From positions 41,972,245 through 42,036,244 of the forward strand of contig OX638372.1 in NCBI GenBank assembly GCA_951812925.1: DNA of 64,000 bases. Direction: 5' to 3'. Source of the DNA: Calliopum simillimum (lineage: Eukaryota; Arthropoda; Insecta; Diptera; Lauxaniidae). This document shows, one piece after another, positions 11,880 to 24,639 of the stretch. The first letter of the stretch is position 1. Each line of letters starts with the position of its first letter. The translations under genes and the position numbers were made by a program. Below the pieces are notes generated by a model that was not told where the DNA came from, made no database searches, and worked only from the letters and a program-made list of their open reading frames with translations.

Positions 11880-12398
11880 AAATGTGAAATTCTTTTTTAT
11901 TAATAGCATCAGATAGTTACACTCTTCCTTATCCAAATATCCTTTCAGATTTTTCCAATAGGATTCTAATTTTCCGATTTATGATCCTTTGAAGATAAGA
12001 TATTTCAGCCGCCATACAAAAGACAAAATATTTTGAGTGCGTGGCAGATCCCATTTATTTATTTTAGGGCATTCTATTTCGCCAAAAAAAAATTTGAGTG
12101 TTTGATATTTTTCTATGCCATTCGATGCTTTCCGAGTTTTTTCTTATTATCATTCTCATCAGATTATTTATCATTTTGAAAGCATGACCGTTAGAAGTGA
12201 AAAGATACAAGTTTCATAAAAAAAAATAGCTATGAATAAAATCATCAACTAAAATAATAAGATTAGATTGTTGACCGAGCAGGGATCGGTCTCCAGGTAC
12301 TTTAGATTAAGTGAAAAAATACAACCTACAAAGGCAACACATTTAATAAGAAACTTTTATATCGGCTACAAAAACTTTTTTTTTTAATTTAAAACTGC
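11880..12398. other. Unannotated AT-rich stretch
   Basis: Nothing recognised. Confidence 0.45.
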
Positions 12399-12659
12399 AT
12401 ATCGTCGGGTTAAAACTACAACTAGACATTTACATTTTTTGGTGTTTTGAGTTAAGTATACAAAAACATGAAAAAACAGCACTACGTCCCCATTAAGTCG
12501 GTTTTTAGAAATGAAGTCCCTATCCGATTTTATGCAAAAAAGAAAAAGCTAAAAACTTCAAAATACCATACAAAAATTGAATTTAAAACAACTAAAAAAT
12601 CGCTTTTCTCGAAACATAAAAAATGTAGATGTCTAATTGTAGTTTTAACCCGACGATAT
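12399..12659. mobile_element. Foldback MITE (ATATCGTCGGGTTAAAAC), copy 1
   Basis: ATATCGTCGGGTTAAAACTA (12399 on) is mirrored by its near-perfect complement ending at 12659; the inverted arms are about 31 bp. A second, more diverged copy lies at 51113-51375 in the same orientation. The 69-codon ORF inside is incidental. Confidence 0.8.
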
Positions 12660-12664
12660 ATTGA

Positions 12665-13425
12665 TATTTTGAGCTAAGTATACAGAAATATGAAGAAATA
12701 CGACTCTATGCCCCTTTGTATTATTTATACCACTTTGATCTAATTTGTTTTACTATCAAACAATGTGTTGATTTAAGCGGAATAATTGCTTAGAGCACAA
12801 AAGTCTGACTGTCTAGGCAATGCCATGGCAACAACTTGAATGTTGCATGCAACAACTACATCTACAACTCTCTAATAAATCAAATTTTAGCATCTGAGTT
12901 TATTACAACAACCATTGGAAGTTTTCGCAGTTCTCTATTGTAGAACCAATCGAAACCAATTTTACCTTACAAATTATAATTTAGAAAAAGGCAAACAATT
13001 TTTTAACACTTTCTGTTACACATGTAGATGTGTTTATGTACACAAAATAGCAATAACACTCAAATGTATCTATGTTGACCATCAATCTGTTTTCCGTTTT
13101 AAATTTTTAAAATAAATACAACAAAAAAAGTATCGTTTACAAAATCGAATATTTATCCATTTGCTTAATTGAAAATGTAAAAAATTTCCATTTTTTTAAT
13201 CAAATAAATGTGTTTTTGACTCTAAGCAAAACAAAAACTTTGCAATTTTGTATTTAGACAGCATTTTATGTATTGGAAACAATAAAAGCAATTAAATTAA
13301 ATTGATTTTTTTCAATGAATTATATACACATACTCCCACGTACAAAAATGTAGCTTTTTAGAAAATATTCTTAAAGAACTTTAAATTTTGACCATAACAA
13401 AAATTTGAAAAACCGGATATGCAAC
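12665..13425. other. Unannotated AT-rich stretch
   Basis: Nothing recognised; no ORF with a plausible product. Confidence 0.4.
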
Positions 13426-13429
13426 AAAA

Positions 13430-13622
13430 CATCATATCCAACCTTACTAGGTACTCAATTCCAATTCATTTGCTTCATTCATACATAACACATTGGTGCT
13501 TGGTAGTAGCAAGGACACAACATAGCGTGGAAACAACTACACTACAAAAATTGCGCTTTTCTATGCGTATTATTCAGTGTTCAGTGCAGCTGCGTTCGAT
13601 CGCGAATCACTCAACAATCGAA
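13430..13622 (-). repeat. Diverged dispersed repeat, copy 2 (inverted)
   Basis: Reverse complement resembles 7232-7440, sharing TGTTGAGTGATTC followed by GATCGAACGCAGCTGCA and, further on, GGTTGGATAT. No coding signal. Confidence 0.4.
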
Positions 13623-13625
13623 TAA

Positions 13626-15029
13626 ATTTCCTGTGTTCGATTTCAATTTTTAAAAACTATACATCTATCCTTGCAGCGAATAGCAATATTTTCTGCATTT
13701 TTCTCTGAAAATTTTCAGTTCTTCCGAACACCCTTTTGTATTTTTCAATGCTTAAAAGATGCACAACGAAATCTTGAGGCAAATCATGTATCTAATAAAC
13801 AGCTAAGGTTACCAAACATGAAAAACGTTTAAAACTTTCATTTGAATGAGAGCGCATATTCAGAAAAATGCATTATCCTTGTCCAGATATTTAAGTCACG
13901 TTTTATGCATGCACTCAGCATTATCGGCTGCAAGGAGATTTTGTATCACCAACAAAACAGATTTTTTGAATCATTTAAAAACAAAATGCAAATTTTTTTT
14001 TTTGAGTTAATATCAGCATGATAAAATGCAAGCTCTCCAAAATATGTTGACAAAGTACAAAATTACAAAGTTACAAAATTAAAACAAAAAACTCTAAATG
14101 TTGAAAAAAGTTGGAATTTGTTCATAAAGTCAAAAGAAAGATGCTGATATTATTGTCCGAATAATGCAGAAAAGGTCGAAAGATTTTATCATTTGTAAGG
14201 CCTTGGAGTTCAATCCTGGTATAACCGAAGGGCGTAACATACGCGTTGGTCTATAAAATTGTAAAACACAGCAATTTGTATTAATAATGTTATTCAGAAT
14301 CAATATTTTAATTTTATATTTAATTTAAATATATATTTTAATACATACGATCCAAATGGAAACTTATGGGAACTTATTTAAGGTCCAATATCTTCGTCCC
14401 AAGGCTCTGTGAGTACGATTTTTGGATAATTTGCTGTCACTTCATTTGTCTTATCCCTACTTAACACAATTTTTTCCGCAAAATTTTAACCGCTTGAATA
14501 GATTTCCATTATAACTATAGTAACCAACCGTTATATATTTCCGGGTAGAGTTCTGTATTGCGGCTACTTGTCGCCAGAATTTGTTTGACGAATACGAATG
14601 ACCTGTATTTTATTTTTTGTTCTGGATTTGTCCCGCATTAGCACAGTTAAATTTTTTTTATATTTTCATATTATTTGACTTAACCCATGAATGCCATACG
14701 CTATTGTCAAATAAAGTGAAAAGAAGGGAAAACTTACCATTTAAAGTAACACTGCTGAATTTTTGCTCAAATCTTTGTTTTATTCTTGTAAGGAGTTGAC
14801 AAGACCTTACATGTCACTCATTTACTTTAATCCAAAGTTTCCAATTGACGGCTTTTTTACATTCTGATAAGCTTTTGCAGTTACCAAAACATTTGTAGAG
14901 TTTCATCTTTTTTTTTTCTTTTTTTTTTGTTATTTCTTCAGTTTGTGCTGAAACAGGATGTTAGGGTTCTTTTAACACATTTTTGGCAGCTGTTCGATTA
15001 ATCGAAAATTGTTCATTTTCAATAATTTT
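13626..15029. other. Unannotated stretch
   Basis: No recognised gene. A weak B-box-like GGAGTTCAATCC at about 14208 has no supporting A-box and is not called. Confidence 0.4.
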
Positions 15030-15490
15030 TATACCCTACACCCAGGGAATATTCACTTTGTCCTTCCGTATTAATATTCTTAATCAGCGTCACTTCCTAA
15101 GTCGATATAGCCGTGTCCGTCTTGCTGGCTGGCTGGGTGTCTATCTGTCTATGGAAATATTTTTTACAGAAAAACTAACCAAGATAATTCCGTGAAATTT
15201 GGTTTAGTGGCTTTGCCATAAAAACTAGCTCGAGGGATTGAAAATGAGCAAAATCGGTTAACGGACACGCCTTCCGCCCATACAAAAAATATATGCAGAA
15301 TGCAACTCTAGGAGTATTTTTCACAATAATGCAACCATAAAATCACTTAAATACTAGGAATTGTAAGCGCAAGCTTTGAGCAAAAACTAGGCAAATTCGG
15401 ACAAGAGGGCGTGGCACTTCCCATATAAGCAAAATTTTCAAAATACTGCAGTGTAGGGTATTTAATGTTTGGCCAGGCCAAAGGTATCAC
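15030..15490 (+). repeat. Dipteran dispersed repeat (mini-me/DINE-like), copy 1
   Basis: It begins TATACCCTACACCCAGGG, ends near GTGTAGGGTATTTAATGTTT (the terminal ATACCCTACAC is thus inverted at the other end, 15451-15461), and carries TCGATATAGCCGTGTCCGTC followed by a CTGGCTGGCTGGGTGTCTAT run. This resembles widespread fly repeats with GTCT proto-microsatellites such as mini-me or DINE-1 (recall, not a search). Related copies: 29760-30226 and 40533-41310; fragments near 18200 and 36815. Confidence 0.7.
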
Positions 15491-16829
15491 CCTTACTAGT
15501 TTATTTTATGAAAGTAAATGATATCAAAAAGTTAGTTAGTGCCTGATATTACTTTGATCTTTTGGCAGTTCAAAAATATTATTTATCCCTTCCTTCACCC
15601 CCTCCAGTAGTTTGAAAGAAGTGGTTGAAAAGTACATTGTCAATAGACCTTTTTTAAAAAAATTTTAAAACACAAAATAATGATAATAAAAAAAAATTAA
15701 TGATGAGGTCTTATAGCCAAAAGTTAAGGCAATTATTTGCAATCTAATAATCAACACTTATCAATACGTGATAGGCGCAGGTATAAGTCAAATTTAGTGT
15801 TCGATTGATCAAGCCTTGGCCCATACCAAAAGATCTCACAAAAATACACCAAACGAGTTTGGTAAACACCTTATAATCCGTCAGCCGGAAGGTGAATATC
15901 GTCGATGCCAGTTAAAAGGGAGCTACCCATAAACCTCGTGATGCTAAAATTCGCAAAAATTATCAAAAGTTCACCAGCCACGATTGATCGTATTTGTATG
16001 GGTCAACGTTCGATTAATCGAACACTTGATTTTTCGTTTTAATGGTAAAACGAGTGAGGGCATCAAAAATTTTTGATGATGGATTTGGATTTGGATTTAG
16101 GGGGTGCCAATTACTCTCAAAATTTACTTGAAATCAAAAATAAAATAATTTTTGCAGCGTAGCCTAAAACGGGTTAACGTAAGTAGAAATATTTAATTGG
16201 CTCGTATCTTATTTTCCTTTGGGAAAAGTTATTGATTAGTTTTTATAGCTAAAAATATTTATTGGGTTACTTAATAATATTTTGTGTTCTAAGGATATTT
16301 AACGATAATTCTATTAGTTCAACATTTGTAGTGTTTCACTTTGTGTTCTTGCAAAACATGTCCCGCCAATTAAACATTATTTCGGTTTTGCTTTTTAGTT
16401 GAATATTTATTTTGGACGACATTTTTCTTGCTATTATGTACCATAACTGCCCTTGTGAGAGAATTTAATTCATTGACCAGAGGCAGTTTTGAAATTTTAA
16501 GTGGTCACGCTTCTCTGAAGTAAATTCTTAATACACAGTATGCACGCTAACGGTCATAATCGGGCATGGAATTTCATAGAGTTCACGACGTTCATGAAAT
16601 ACAAAATTACATTTGGATACACAAAATTGTATGACTTAACACCGAAAGTTATGATCTCTAAAGTAAGCGGAGCAGAAAATAAAGTCAAAATTTTGTAGAA
16701 ATACAACATTGAGTTACATAAACCCAAAAATGTGTAACGCATGATATGATGAAGAGTTTATTAGAGCAATCAAGACACAATTTAATCAAGTAGAAATTTT
16801 CTTATAACTTTCTTATCCACTTTTGTTTA
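15491..16829. other. Unannotated stretch
   Basis: No gene or repeat recognised. A short GGATTTGGATTTGGATTTAG run lies near 16081. Confidence 0.4.
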
Positions 16830-17170
16830 AAAACTCTCTTCACTCTTCACTGATGCAACATTGTCTTATGGAAGTGCCACTGAATTGTATTGTTCATGTG
16901 CGTATGTTCATAGGGATGTTCAAATATTTATATTCCAGGAAACTTGTATCTCATTGCTGGCTTCACACATAGCGACCAGCTGTGTTGTGTTGCTGCATTC
17001 ATTGTCGCAGTATTAAAAAACAACAAAGATGTCCTCTTGAGCTCACGAAGCGCACAAGTTTATTTACGCATATATGTATGTACGTGCATGCATGCATTCA
17101 TACACATACGCTTTTATGCAACAGTGTATTGTAAATATTTTGCTTTCGATATTTCGTTTAAAATCAGAAA
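16830..17170 (-). repeat. Diverged dispersed repeat, copy 3
   Basis: Shares an ordered series of short blocks with 35320-35625 in direct orientation: CAGGAAA, ACCAGCTGTGT, AGCTC-CG-AG-CGCA-AAGTTTATTTA, GCATGCATTCATA and TTGTAAATA-TTT. It also shows weaker inverted similarity to 7205-7440. The coding content is not convincing. Confidence 0.35.
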
Positions 17171-17174
17171 ATGA

Positions 17175-18195
17175 TTGTTGAAATTGAAATAAATATAGTA
17201 GGTATGAGTTTAAATGTACACAAAAATGTTGGTCACTTATTTGCTTCCTAAACCAGTCAAATAAGAGACTGGCTATATACATATATATGTTATATTTGCG
17301 ATACTTCCAAGGTACCAACTGATAGAGTGTATTTCACTGAACAATATCTCAAACTAAGTCCTCGCAATTTTTATGGGAAATTATTTAGGTTTTTCACGTG
17401 AATCGCACAGATAAAAATGTTTGATGTCTTCGATTTTTAGTAAAATTTGAGTATATATTTTCTACTTACTTGTATGTCCTCGATCCAGATATAAAATATT
17501 TTAAAATCTAGTAAACAAGCCAGAGGCCTTTAAAAAGTAGACTTATCGGCAGGTATGCGTAACTTCGAATCAAATTTTATAGCGTTCTTTGATCATGTTG
17601 TGTCGAAATTGGTGAATTTTGAACAGAAATGACACCAATCTGTAGTCAACTATCGATGGTCGCGTTTATCGATAGTTTGCGAGCTCTACTACAGCTTCCA
17701 AGACTTTGAGCTTACAGTGTTGCTGCAATGCTTGGTCACTTTAAGATTATGACAAAAAATGAGGGCATGTTGTGGAATACGCCTTAACATGCATACTACT
17801 GTGAAAGTGCATACATACATATAAAGATAAAGTGCTAAAGTCACGTAATCCTCATCCTCATTTTGCCCAGATTTTACCCTGTTGCAGGATACGTTTGTTA
17901 GTTTCGTTGAAAATATGACACAGTTTTTGCGGTCCGTTCCTTTTTTGCTACTTTTGAGCAAACACCGGATGCTTTTTGTTGCAATGTAAAATCATTTGTT
18001 GAATTTTTTTTAAATGTTAGGGGAAACACGCATTAAAAGACGTGACTAAGGCTGAAAATGAAGGTCACAGAAATTGAAGAATATTCTTATGCTTCAAAAA
18101 TTGTATAAGAAATTAATATGAAGTGAGATAAAAATTTTAAACTAAATTTATGTTAAGTCTACATAAATAAACTTTATATAAAAACTTTGAACAGA
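17175..18195. other. Unannotated stretch
   Basis: Nothing recognised. Overlapping short ORFs on both strands are not supported. Confidence 0.4.
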
Positions 18196-18199
18196 AATC

Positions 18200-18430
18200 G
18201 AAGCAATAGGGGGATTAAAAATGAGCAAAATTGGTTAACGGAAGAAAACATTTAAAATGCAATATTAAGAGAACTATTTATGGGCATGGAAAGAATCTAT
18301 ACAAGAAAGTTCCTTAAAAATGTCATACTGATAGCATTTTTATCAGCTATTGAAACCAAATTACACAAGAAAATATTAAGAGTATTAAGAATCAGCGGTG
18401 CATACTCTGAACAAAACCTTGATAAATTTT
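18200..18430 (+). repeat. Decayed fragment of the dipteran dispersed repeat
   Basis: GGGGGATTAAAAATGAGCAA and TTGGTTAACGGA match the interior of the repeats at 15030 and 40533. A degraded CTCTGAACAAAA match follows. Confidence 0.5.
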
Positions 18431-19882
18431 AGTTAAAGGAACTAGGGCGTAACATTAGTAAAATCTTTAAAACTTTTTTGCAAAAGTTGCTTAAAACTAA
18501 CGCAATCGAATCTTATACTATTATCTACCTATTTAAAGAAAAAAAAACTGACGTCTTATGTATTTCGTTTTTATTTTGATAAAAAATGCAAGAATAAATA
18601 TGCATTCGATGCTATGGGTTACTGCTATTCGATTATATTGCTATGATATTTTTGTGGAGACATCATAAAATGAATGCCCCAACCACACAATCGTTAACTA
18701 TGTTTTCATTCTTGCAGGCGGACATGCAGCACATACCAGAATGCATATATACGTCCGGTAATGCACTGCGATTCATGAACCTTAAGTTTTCCAATAGAAT
18801 TGTGCTTAAAAAAAAGGGATATCCCACAAACAGTTTTGTTCCTTTCCGATATGGTGCAATCCGTTTATCCGTTTCTGCTTTATACATACGATTGAGTTTA
18901 AAGCGGAAATCAATTTTTCTTCCTGAACAAAAATATCGCAATGAATGTTTTTATATATTCGGGAAAAAACGCCAAGTGCAACAGTTTAAAAAGTTTGAAG
19001 AACGAGCAGCTGAAAATTGGCAATGTAAGAGTACTAATGTCTGGCATAAATAATAATCGAAAATCTTGTCCTTGTACTATTTGTTGTGAAATTGGAAACA
19101 TTTGTAATATTTTTAGAAACACTGTTTTCAAAAACCTGCAGTGGAAGCGCTAATTGAAATAATACAGGCAAATTTCAGATAGCCACGAGAAATTGCCGTT
19201 GCAAGCTCAGAATAGAATCTAAGTGAACTTGGACTTGTAGTTGCGTTGTGTGTAATGCAAAAAATTTTTCACATACATTAGCGCAAAATCACGTGAATTT
19301 ATGCAAAAGGTCGTGACACTTGACGTTATTTTGCTAAATTGTTTTTCTTAAATAAATAGCAAGTATTTTATTTGGTCAGTTGGTCAAATATTCGCATGGA
19401 TGTCTTCTCAAGTTGCAAGAGATTGATTGAATTTTTCTGCTGACCTCATAACGCTCTAGTACCAATTCCATACCAGAAGAGAATCAGAACATAAAATGAG
19501 AACGAGAAACGACGACAAGATAAACAGACTTTTCTTTGTCCAATGATATCTTGCTATTTGCCTCAAATTATCTAAATCATAGTTCCTTCGCTTTCTCTTG
19601 CTATGACTGTCAGCCTGGTAGTACAGGCACATCAGTGCCAAATAATTTCTTTGTAAATCTTTGCACTGATCTATTTAAATTTTTTTCTAATAATCCATTT
19701 TTAATTTTTTATTTCATTACATTTTATTGTAATATAGCAGATTTTGGGCAGTAAAGAAGCGCAGTTAACATCAAACTTACCCTTAAAGTGTTTAGTCACA
19801 TAAATCGGTCTTCAGTTAAATGAATTCCGAAAGCATCTAAATGGCACATTTATACTCAAACATAAGCCAGCAGTTGTGATGC
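18431..19882. other. Unannotated stretch with an unsupported 136-codon ORF
   Basis: The ORF at 18643-19053 (+) is the longest here, but has no recognisable domain and overlaps similarly sized antisense ORFs. A pyrimidine tract and CAG at about 18716 could be a splice acceptor, but nothing else supports an exon. Confidence 0.35.
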
Positions 19883-19890
19883 ATAATAAA

Positions 19891-21588
19891 CAGCGTTGCC
19901 ATCAACTCAAAAGGGAGACTGTTACAGCGATTCAAAAAAGGTGTCATATAACGCCCTCTGATTGTACAAATTGGTGTCATATAACACCCTTCATTTTTAT
20001 ATATTATATTTAATCATATAGGAGTTTTAACTATTGTTTGTAAGTAGTCTTAGTTTTTATCGTCGTATCGTCTCCAAATTAAGGTTCTGGAAATACAAAT
20101 ATTAAAACGACAATTTTAAACAACAATTTTAATTTATTTAATGAAAACATAAACAAACTTCAAAAACAAATACATAAATTAGTATGTAAAGAAATTTATA
20201 AAAACATATATAAAAATGGTTTGTACTTATGGCTTTTTTTCAGATCTAGAAACTTTTATTCAAAAAGATTTGCAAATAATTTGCTGAAAATTTGTTTTGC
20301 ATAAAAGTTTTTAATAACTTGTATAAAAGACGCATGAAATTGTTTTGCTCTTTTCTGTTATGCATCATTAAGAATGGTTCTTCGTTTTAGAAATGAGCTA
20401 TAAACTGGTGTGTGATTTCTTTTTTTTTATGACCATTTGAAAATGATACCATATAGAGAACGATTTTTAACTTTCATTTATCATTTTTTAGTGGTTATAA
20501 CTTTTTTTGAAGAAAAATCACACATAACTAGTTTCTAGCTCTTTTTGAAGACAAAAATTACTTAGGGATGTATTCAATAGAAAAGACCAAAACGATTTCG
20601 TAAGTCTTCAATACGAATTCGAAAATCATGTGTTAGAACATTACAAACTTTTATCAGAATTTAGGAGTATATACATATATATTCTATCTTAAGTAGCTTT
20701 TTTAAAAAGCTTTTTAAACAGTTTGTTTCAAGGACTGACAATTTAACACTTCAAAATCACAGTTCAATTTAATGTAACAAGCCATTTTCAAAAAACTCGG
20801 TTTTCTTATCTTACTTAAATCACATTAATTGTGAAACCTCATTATAAATAATAAAAGCTTCATCAGATTCGTCATCCTCACTGTTCCTTTCATTGTAGCA
20901 TTTCTTACTGCCTACAATAGATAGTTTTTGATCATCAATATCAATCACAAAATCATGACAGCATTTGTTCAAAGACTTCAGCCATGATTTGATTTGAATT
21001 AAAGCATTTAATAACGGCAGGCCCATTCGGTTTCGGATTTTTATCTTAATTAGGTTCATGATGCTAAAAACTCGTTCCACCTCAGCGTTAGAAAAGGCAA
21101 GAACCAAAAAGCTCATGGCAAAGGTTCCTATATCTTCAAATGGGTAATCATTTTCAGCGTCTTCATATGCTAATACTTCACTCCAAAATTCTATGGAATT
21201 TTCATTATGTTTCCATTTGACCAGGTACAAGTTATTAAGTTGATTTAAAATCTGCATATTTTTTTTCAAGCAACTGCAAAAACTGCAATGGCAAAAACGG
21301 CAACGGTTGACAAAATTTAATCGTAATCTGCTTTTGACATTTCATAAGTGCTCACGATGTTGCCACCCATATTTTTTTAGATGTTCTTAATTCAATGCGG
21401 TAAAGTACTTTTTGGAGATCGAAAGTACTTTTTCAATCAGCCACACTTACTAAAAAAATAAAATAGCCCAATAGTCCGTGACACCTTGTGAAAAATCGTG
21501 GTGTCACAAAAATCTGACATATTTTCGGTGTCACAGACAAAACCTAAGTGTCACATGTGACACCGAAAGTGTCACAATGGCAACGCTG
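19891..21588 (-). mobile_element. hAT-superfamily DNA transposon with intact termini and 8-bp TSD
   Basis: The termini are CAGCGTTGCCAT at the left and ATGGCAACGCTG at the right. They are flanked by a perfect 8-bp target duplication ATAATAAA (19883-19890 and 21589-21596), the length typical of hAT. The interior holds a transposase C-terminal fragment on the minus strand. Both ends carry GTGTCA-type motifs (19941, 19974; 21480, 21501, 21528, 21548, 21558, 21570), a plausible transposase-binding array. At ~1.7 kb it is shorter than an autonomous hAT and is probably an internal deletion derivative. Confidence 0.9.
20820..21269 (-). pseudogene. hAT transposase C-terminal fragment (dimerisation domain)
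   Basis: The 149-codon frame contains the hallmark of the hAT C-terminal dimerisation region at about residues 40-95: an FW-plus-Tyr segment (IEFWSEVLAYEDAENDYPF), then FAMSFLVLAFSNAEVERVFS and a conserved K-x-RNRM segment. An acidic tail (NSEDDESDE) follows. In hAT enzymes this domain mediates oligomerisation and contributes a catalytic acidic residue. The N-terminal zinc finger and the main catalytic core are absent upstream, where only AT-rich noncoding DNA precedes the right terminus. The start Met is therefore not the original one and the protein is not expected to transpose the element by itself. The C-terminal frame is open and well preserved, suggesting a fairly recent deletion. Confidence 0.85.
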
Positions 21589-21855
21589 ATAATAAAGCGA
21601 GTATTTGGAACTTAAACGCATTCCCACGAAAAATATACCTCATGCCAAAATAATGGAAACGCTGAATTGCTTAATTTCCCTACGGTAAAAATATTAAAAC
21701 CGCAGGCACGAGTGTTATCTATATACCTCTACTTCAGAATAAACTTTTATCATACGAAAAATGCACTACTCATTTCCACCAAAATTAAGCGCAATATTTT
21801 TTTTTCAGTACAGTGGTGAGAAAGAGGTAGTGTTAATTTATCGTTTTTAACTTAA

Positions 21856-22551
21856 ATAGAATAGAATAGAATAGAATAGAATAAAATAGAATAGAATAGA
21901 ATAGAATAGAATAGAATAGAATAGAATAGAATAGAATAGAATAGAATAGAATAGAATAGAATAGAATAGAATAGAATAGAATAGCATAGCATAGAATAGA
22001 ATAGAATAGAATAGAATAGAATAGAATAGAATAGAATAGAATAGAATAGAATAGAATAGAATAGAATAGAATAGAATAGAATAGAATAGAATAGAATAGA
22101 ATAGAATAGAATAGAATAGAATAGAATAGAATAGAATAGAATAGAATAGAATAGAATAGAATAGAATAGAATAGAATAGAATAGAATAGAATAGAATAGA
22201 ATAGAATAGAATAGAATAGAATAGAATAGAATAGAATAGAATAGAATAGAATAGAATAGAATAGAATAGAATAGAATAGAATAGAATAGAATAGAATAGA
22301 ATAGAATAGAATAGAATAGAATAGAATAGAATAGAATAGAATAGAATAGAATAGAATAGAATAGAATAGAATAGAATAGAATAGAATAGAATAGAATAGA
22401 ATAGAATAGAATAGAATAGAATAGAATAGAATAGAATAGAATAGAATAGAATAGAATAGAATAGAATAGAATAGAATAGAATAGAATAGAATAGAATAGA
22501 ATAGAATAGAATAGAATAGAATAGAATAGAGTAGAATAGAATAGAATAGAA
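21856..22551. repeat. (ATAGA)n pentanucleotide satellite, ~700 bp
   Basis: About 138 tandem copies of a 5-bp unit, with very few interruptions (AATAAAATAGA near 21880, ATAGCATAGCATAGA near 21981, GTAGA near 22531). It is open in several frames because 5 bp is out of phase with codons and the unit contains no stop on the minus strand; the resulting 242-residue ORF is an artefact. Confidence 0.97.
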
Positions 22552-24639
22552 TGGTTATTAGAGAAAAATAATTTATGCAATGCTTTTAAATAAATTTTTT
22601 GTTATAAACGCATCACTGTCTGAAAAACTTTAGTGAGTCTTTATCATGACTTTCGTGGTATAAAATTAAAATGCATTTGATGCAAACTCCAACAACTGTT
22701 TGCAGGAGAAGGAAGATTGGTAAGTGTTGCCTCATAAAAAATTCAGCCAGCATTCTCCAGTGCTTTAGAGGAAAAACGGAAGTTAACACTCCTGCTGCAA
22801 TAAAAAATTAATAGAAGGGAAAAAATGCTATTAACAATATAAGTAGTGGCAGAAAAGCAAAAATTATATTGTATAATTAAATAGCTCTGAAAGTGTACAT
22901 TTTTGTATATTGCAACAATTGTGGTTGTTTAACCGAAGCTCATTTATTGCGGTGATAGATGGTATATGCAATTCTTTTTTAAAAGTAACAAAAGAAACAA
23001 TAAGTATTTTCTCATTCTTGCCACTGTTATAAAACCAAAATGTGAGAAAAAATACTAAAGTTTAAATTTATACCAAAAAATTTTTAGATCTTAAATGCAA
23101 ATTGAATTTTAATTTCACACTTTTTTGCTTAAACGGTTAAATTTAATGAAATATTTGCCACAAGTTCTTTTGCTGACAGCGAAAACTTTGATCTAATTGT
23201 TTTTGCCTTCATTTTGAAAACGAATTTTACTAGTGGTGGAATAATTTACTCATAATTTGCAAAGTTATGGTCTCATTATGAGAAATGCGCAGATTTGCAA
23301 AAACTAAATAGAACTACGTGACAAAAATTTGCATAAAGAGAGATTTAGGATTTGCATAATTGTCATCAAAATTATATCAACCTTAATATGTCAGTAGTTT
23401 CCGTCTGATTTTTAAGCCTAAAATTATACTGAATTTCTGATGAGAATTTGTACTTTTAAAAGACATTGGATGTGGTGGTTCTGCTTAAAATGGATATTTT
23501 ATTTTATAGACTTTTTTACATCTCAATTTCCATACTAAATTTTCACTTCTATAAACTGTCAACGGGGCATGTTGGGAAGGAACTTTGCAAAAATGCAATT
23601 ATATGTAAGTTCTGTGCTTTATTATCAACTAAGATCCCAATTAATAAACTGATGTTAGACATCATTAAATATGTTATATTAATTATACTGCACACCACAC
23701 TTCAATTCGGTTCATAGCATACTCAACGTTGATAAAAAATTTAATAACAACATATTGTGTTTTAACTACTTTTGCTGTTAAAAGCAAGAGTACTTTGGTG
23801 ATTACCTGCAAAATTTTATTATGTACCTACTACAAGAAAGAATTCGATATGAAAAATGGAACAGAAGGAAGAAAATCATTTTTGAGCTCCACCATAGGTA
23901 AAAAATTGACCGAATGATAATAAAATTTGATGATAATAATGATGAACAATGTATAGCAAAAGCATCAAGGCAGCGTGATGTAGACATGAAAACCTTCCAC
24001 ATAAAATTTTATCATGAAACTGAACCAAGCTAACTCAAGTCAGTAATATGGCTACGATTCTGACAGCCACTGCATACAAAGATTACAGCGGAGAGTTGAA
24101 AGAAATTGTCTAAAAGTAGCAAAATGATAAGAATTGGTGAACGAAAAATTAATTCTTGAAATAAAGTTCAATAAGGTGTTGGTTAATTTTTCCTTGAATA
24201 TTATTTCCAAAGATAGATACATGGACTTGGCTAAATAAACTCGGAATGTGAGGCTCATAAATAATATACTTACGTATAAAAGTTGGTAAGAATTATATAA
24301 AGGTGGTAAAGAGTTGATGCGGAATAAGCAGAATTTTTTATATCTATGTGCTTGGCTAACTTCCCCTTAGAGTTGTTACGATTGCCAGAATTTGTCGGTT
24401 TATTGTGGAACTAAAAAAATTAATTTTCTTTTGTGTTTTTAGTTTCAATTTTTCATTTTTATAGTATGCTAGATGCTTATTGAACTTTTGAGTTACAAAA
24501 TACATAGTTCATTCATACCATAACTTTAATTCATTCCACTACCCCTCGCATTTGCAAACGAGAGATTTAAATATATTGATTTCCTTCCTATGCTACATTT
24601 TCGTTAGATTTTCCTCAATTTAAAAAAAACCTCCATTCG
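22552..24639. other. Unannotated AT-rich stretch
   Basis: No gene recognised. About 24120-24260 shows weak antisense similarity to the aaccaa-gataatt / ggaaatatttt part of the dipteran dispersed repeat. Confidence 0.4.

Noticed and set aside
18643..19053. 136-residue plus-strand ORF
   Set aside because: No recognisable domain, antisense ORFs of similar size overlap, and no splice or promoter context.
21852..22580. 242-residue minus-strand ORF of repeated FYSIL
   Set aside because: Pure translation of the ATAGA satellite; a 5-bp unit without stops gives a long artefactual frame.
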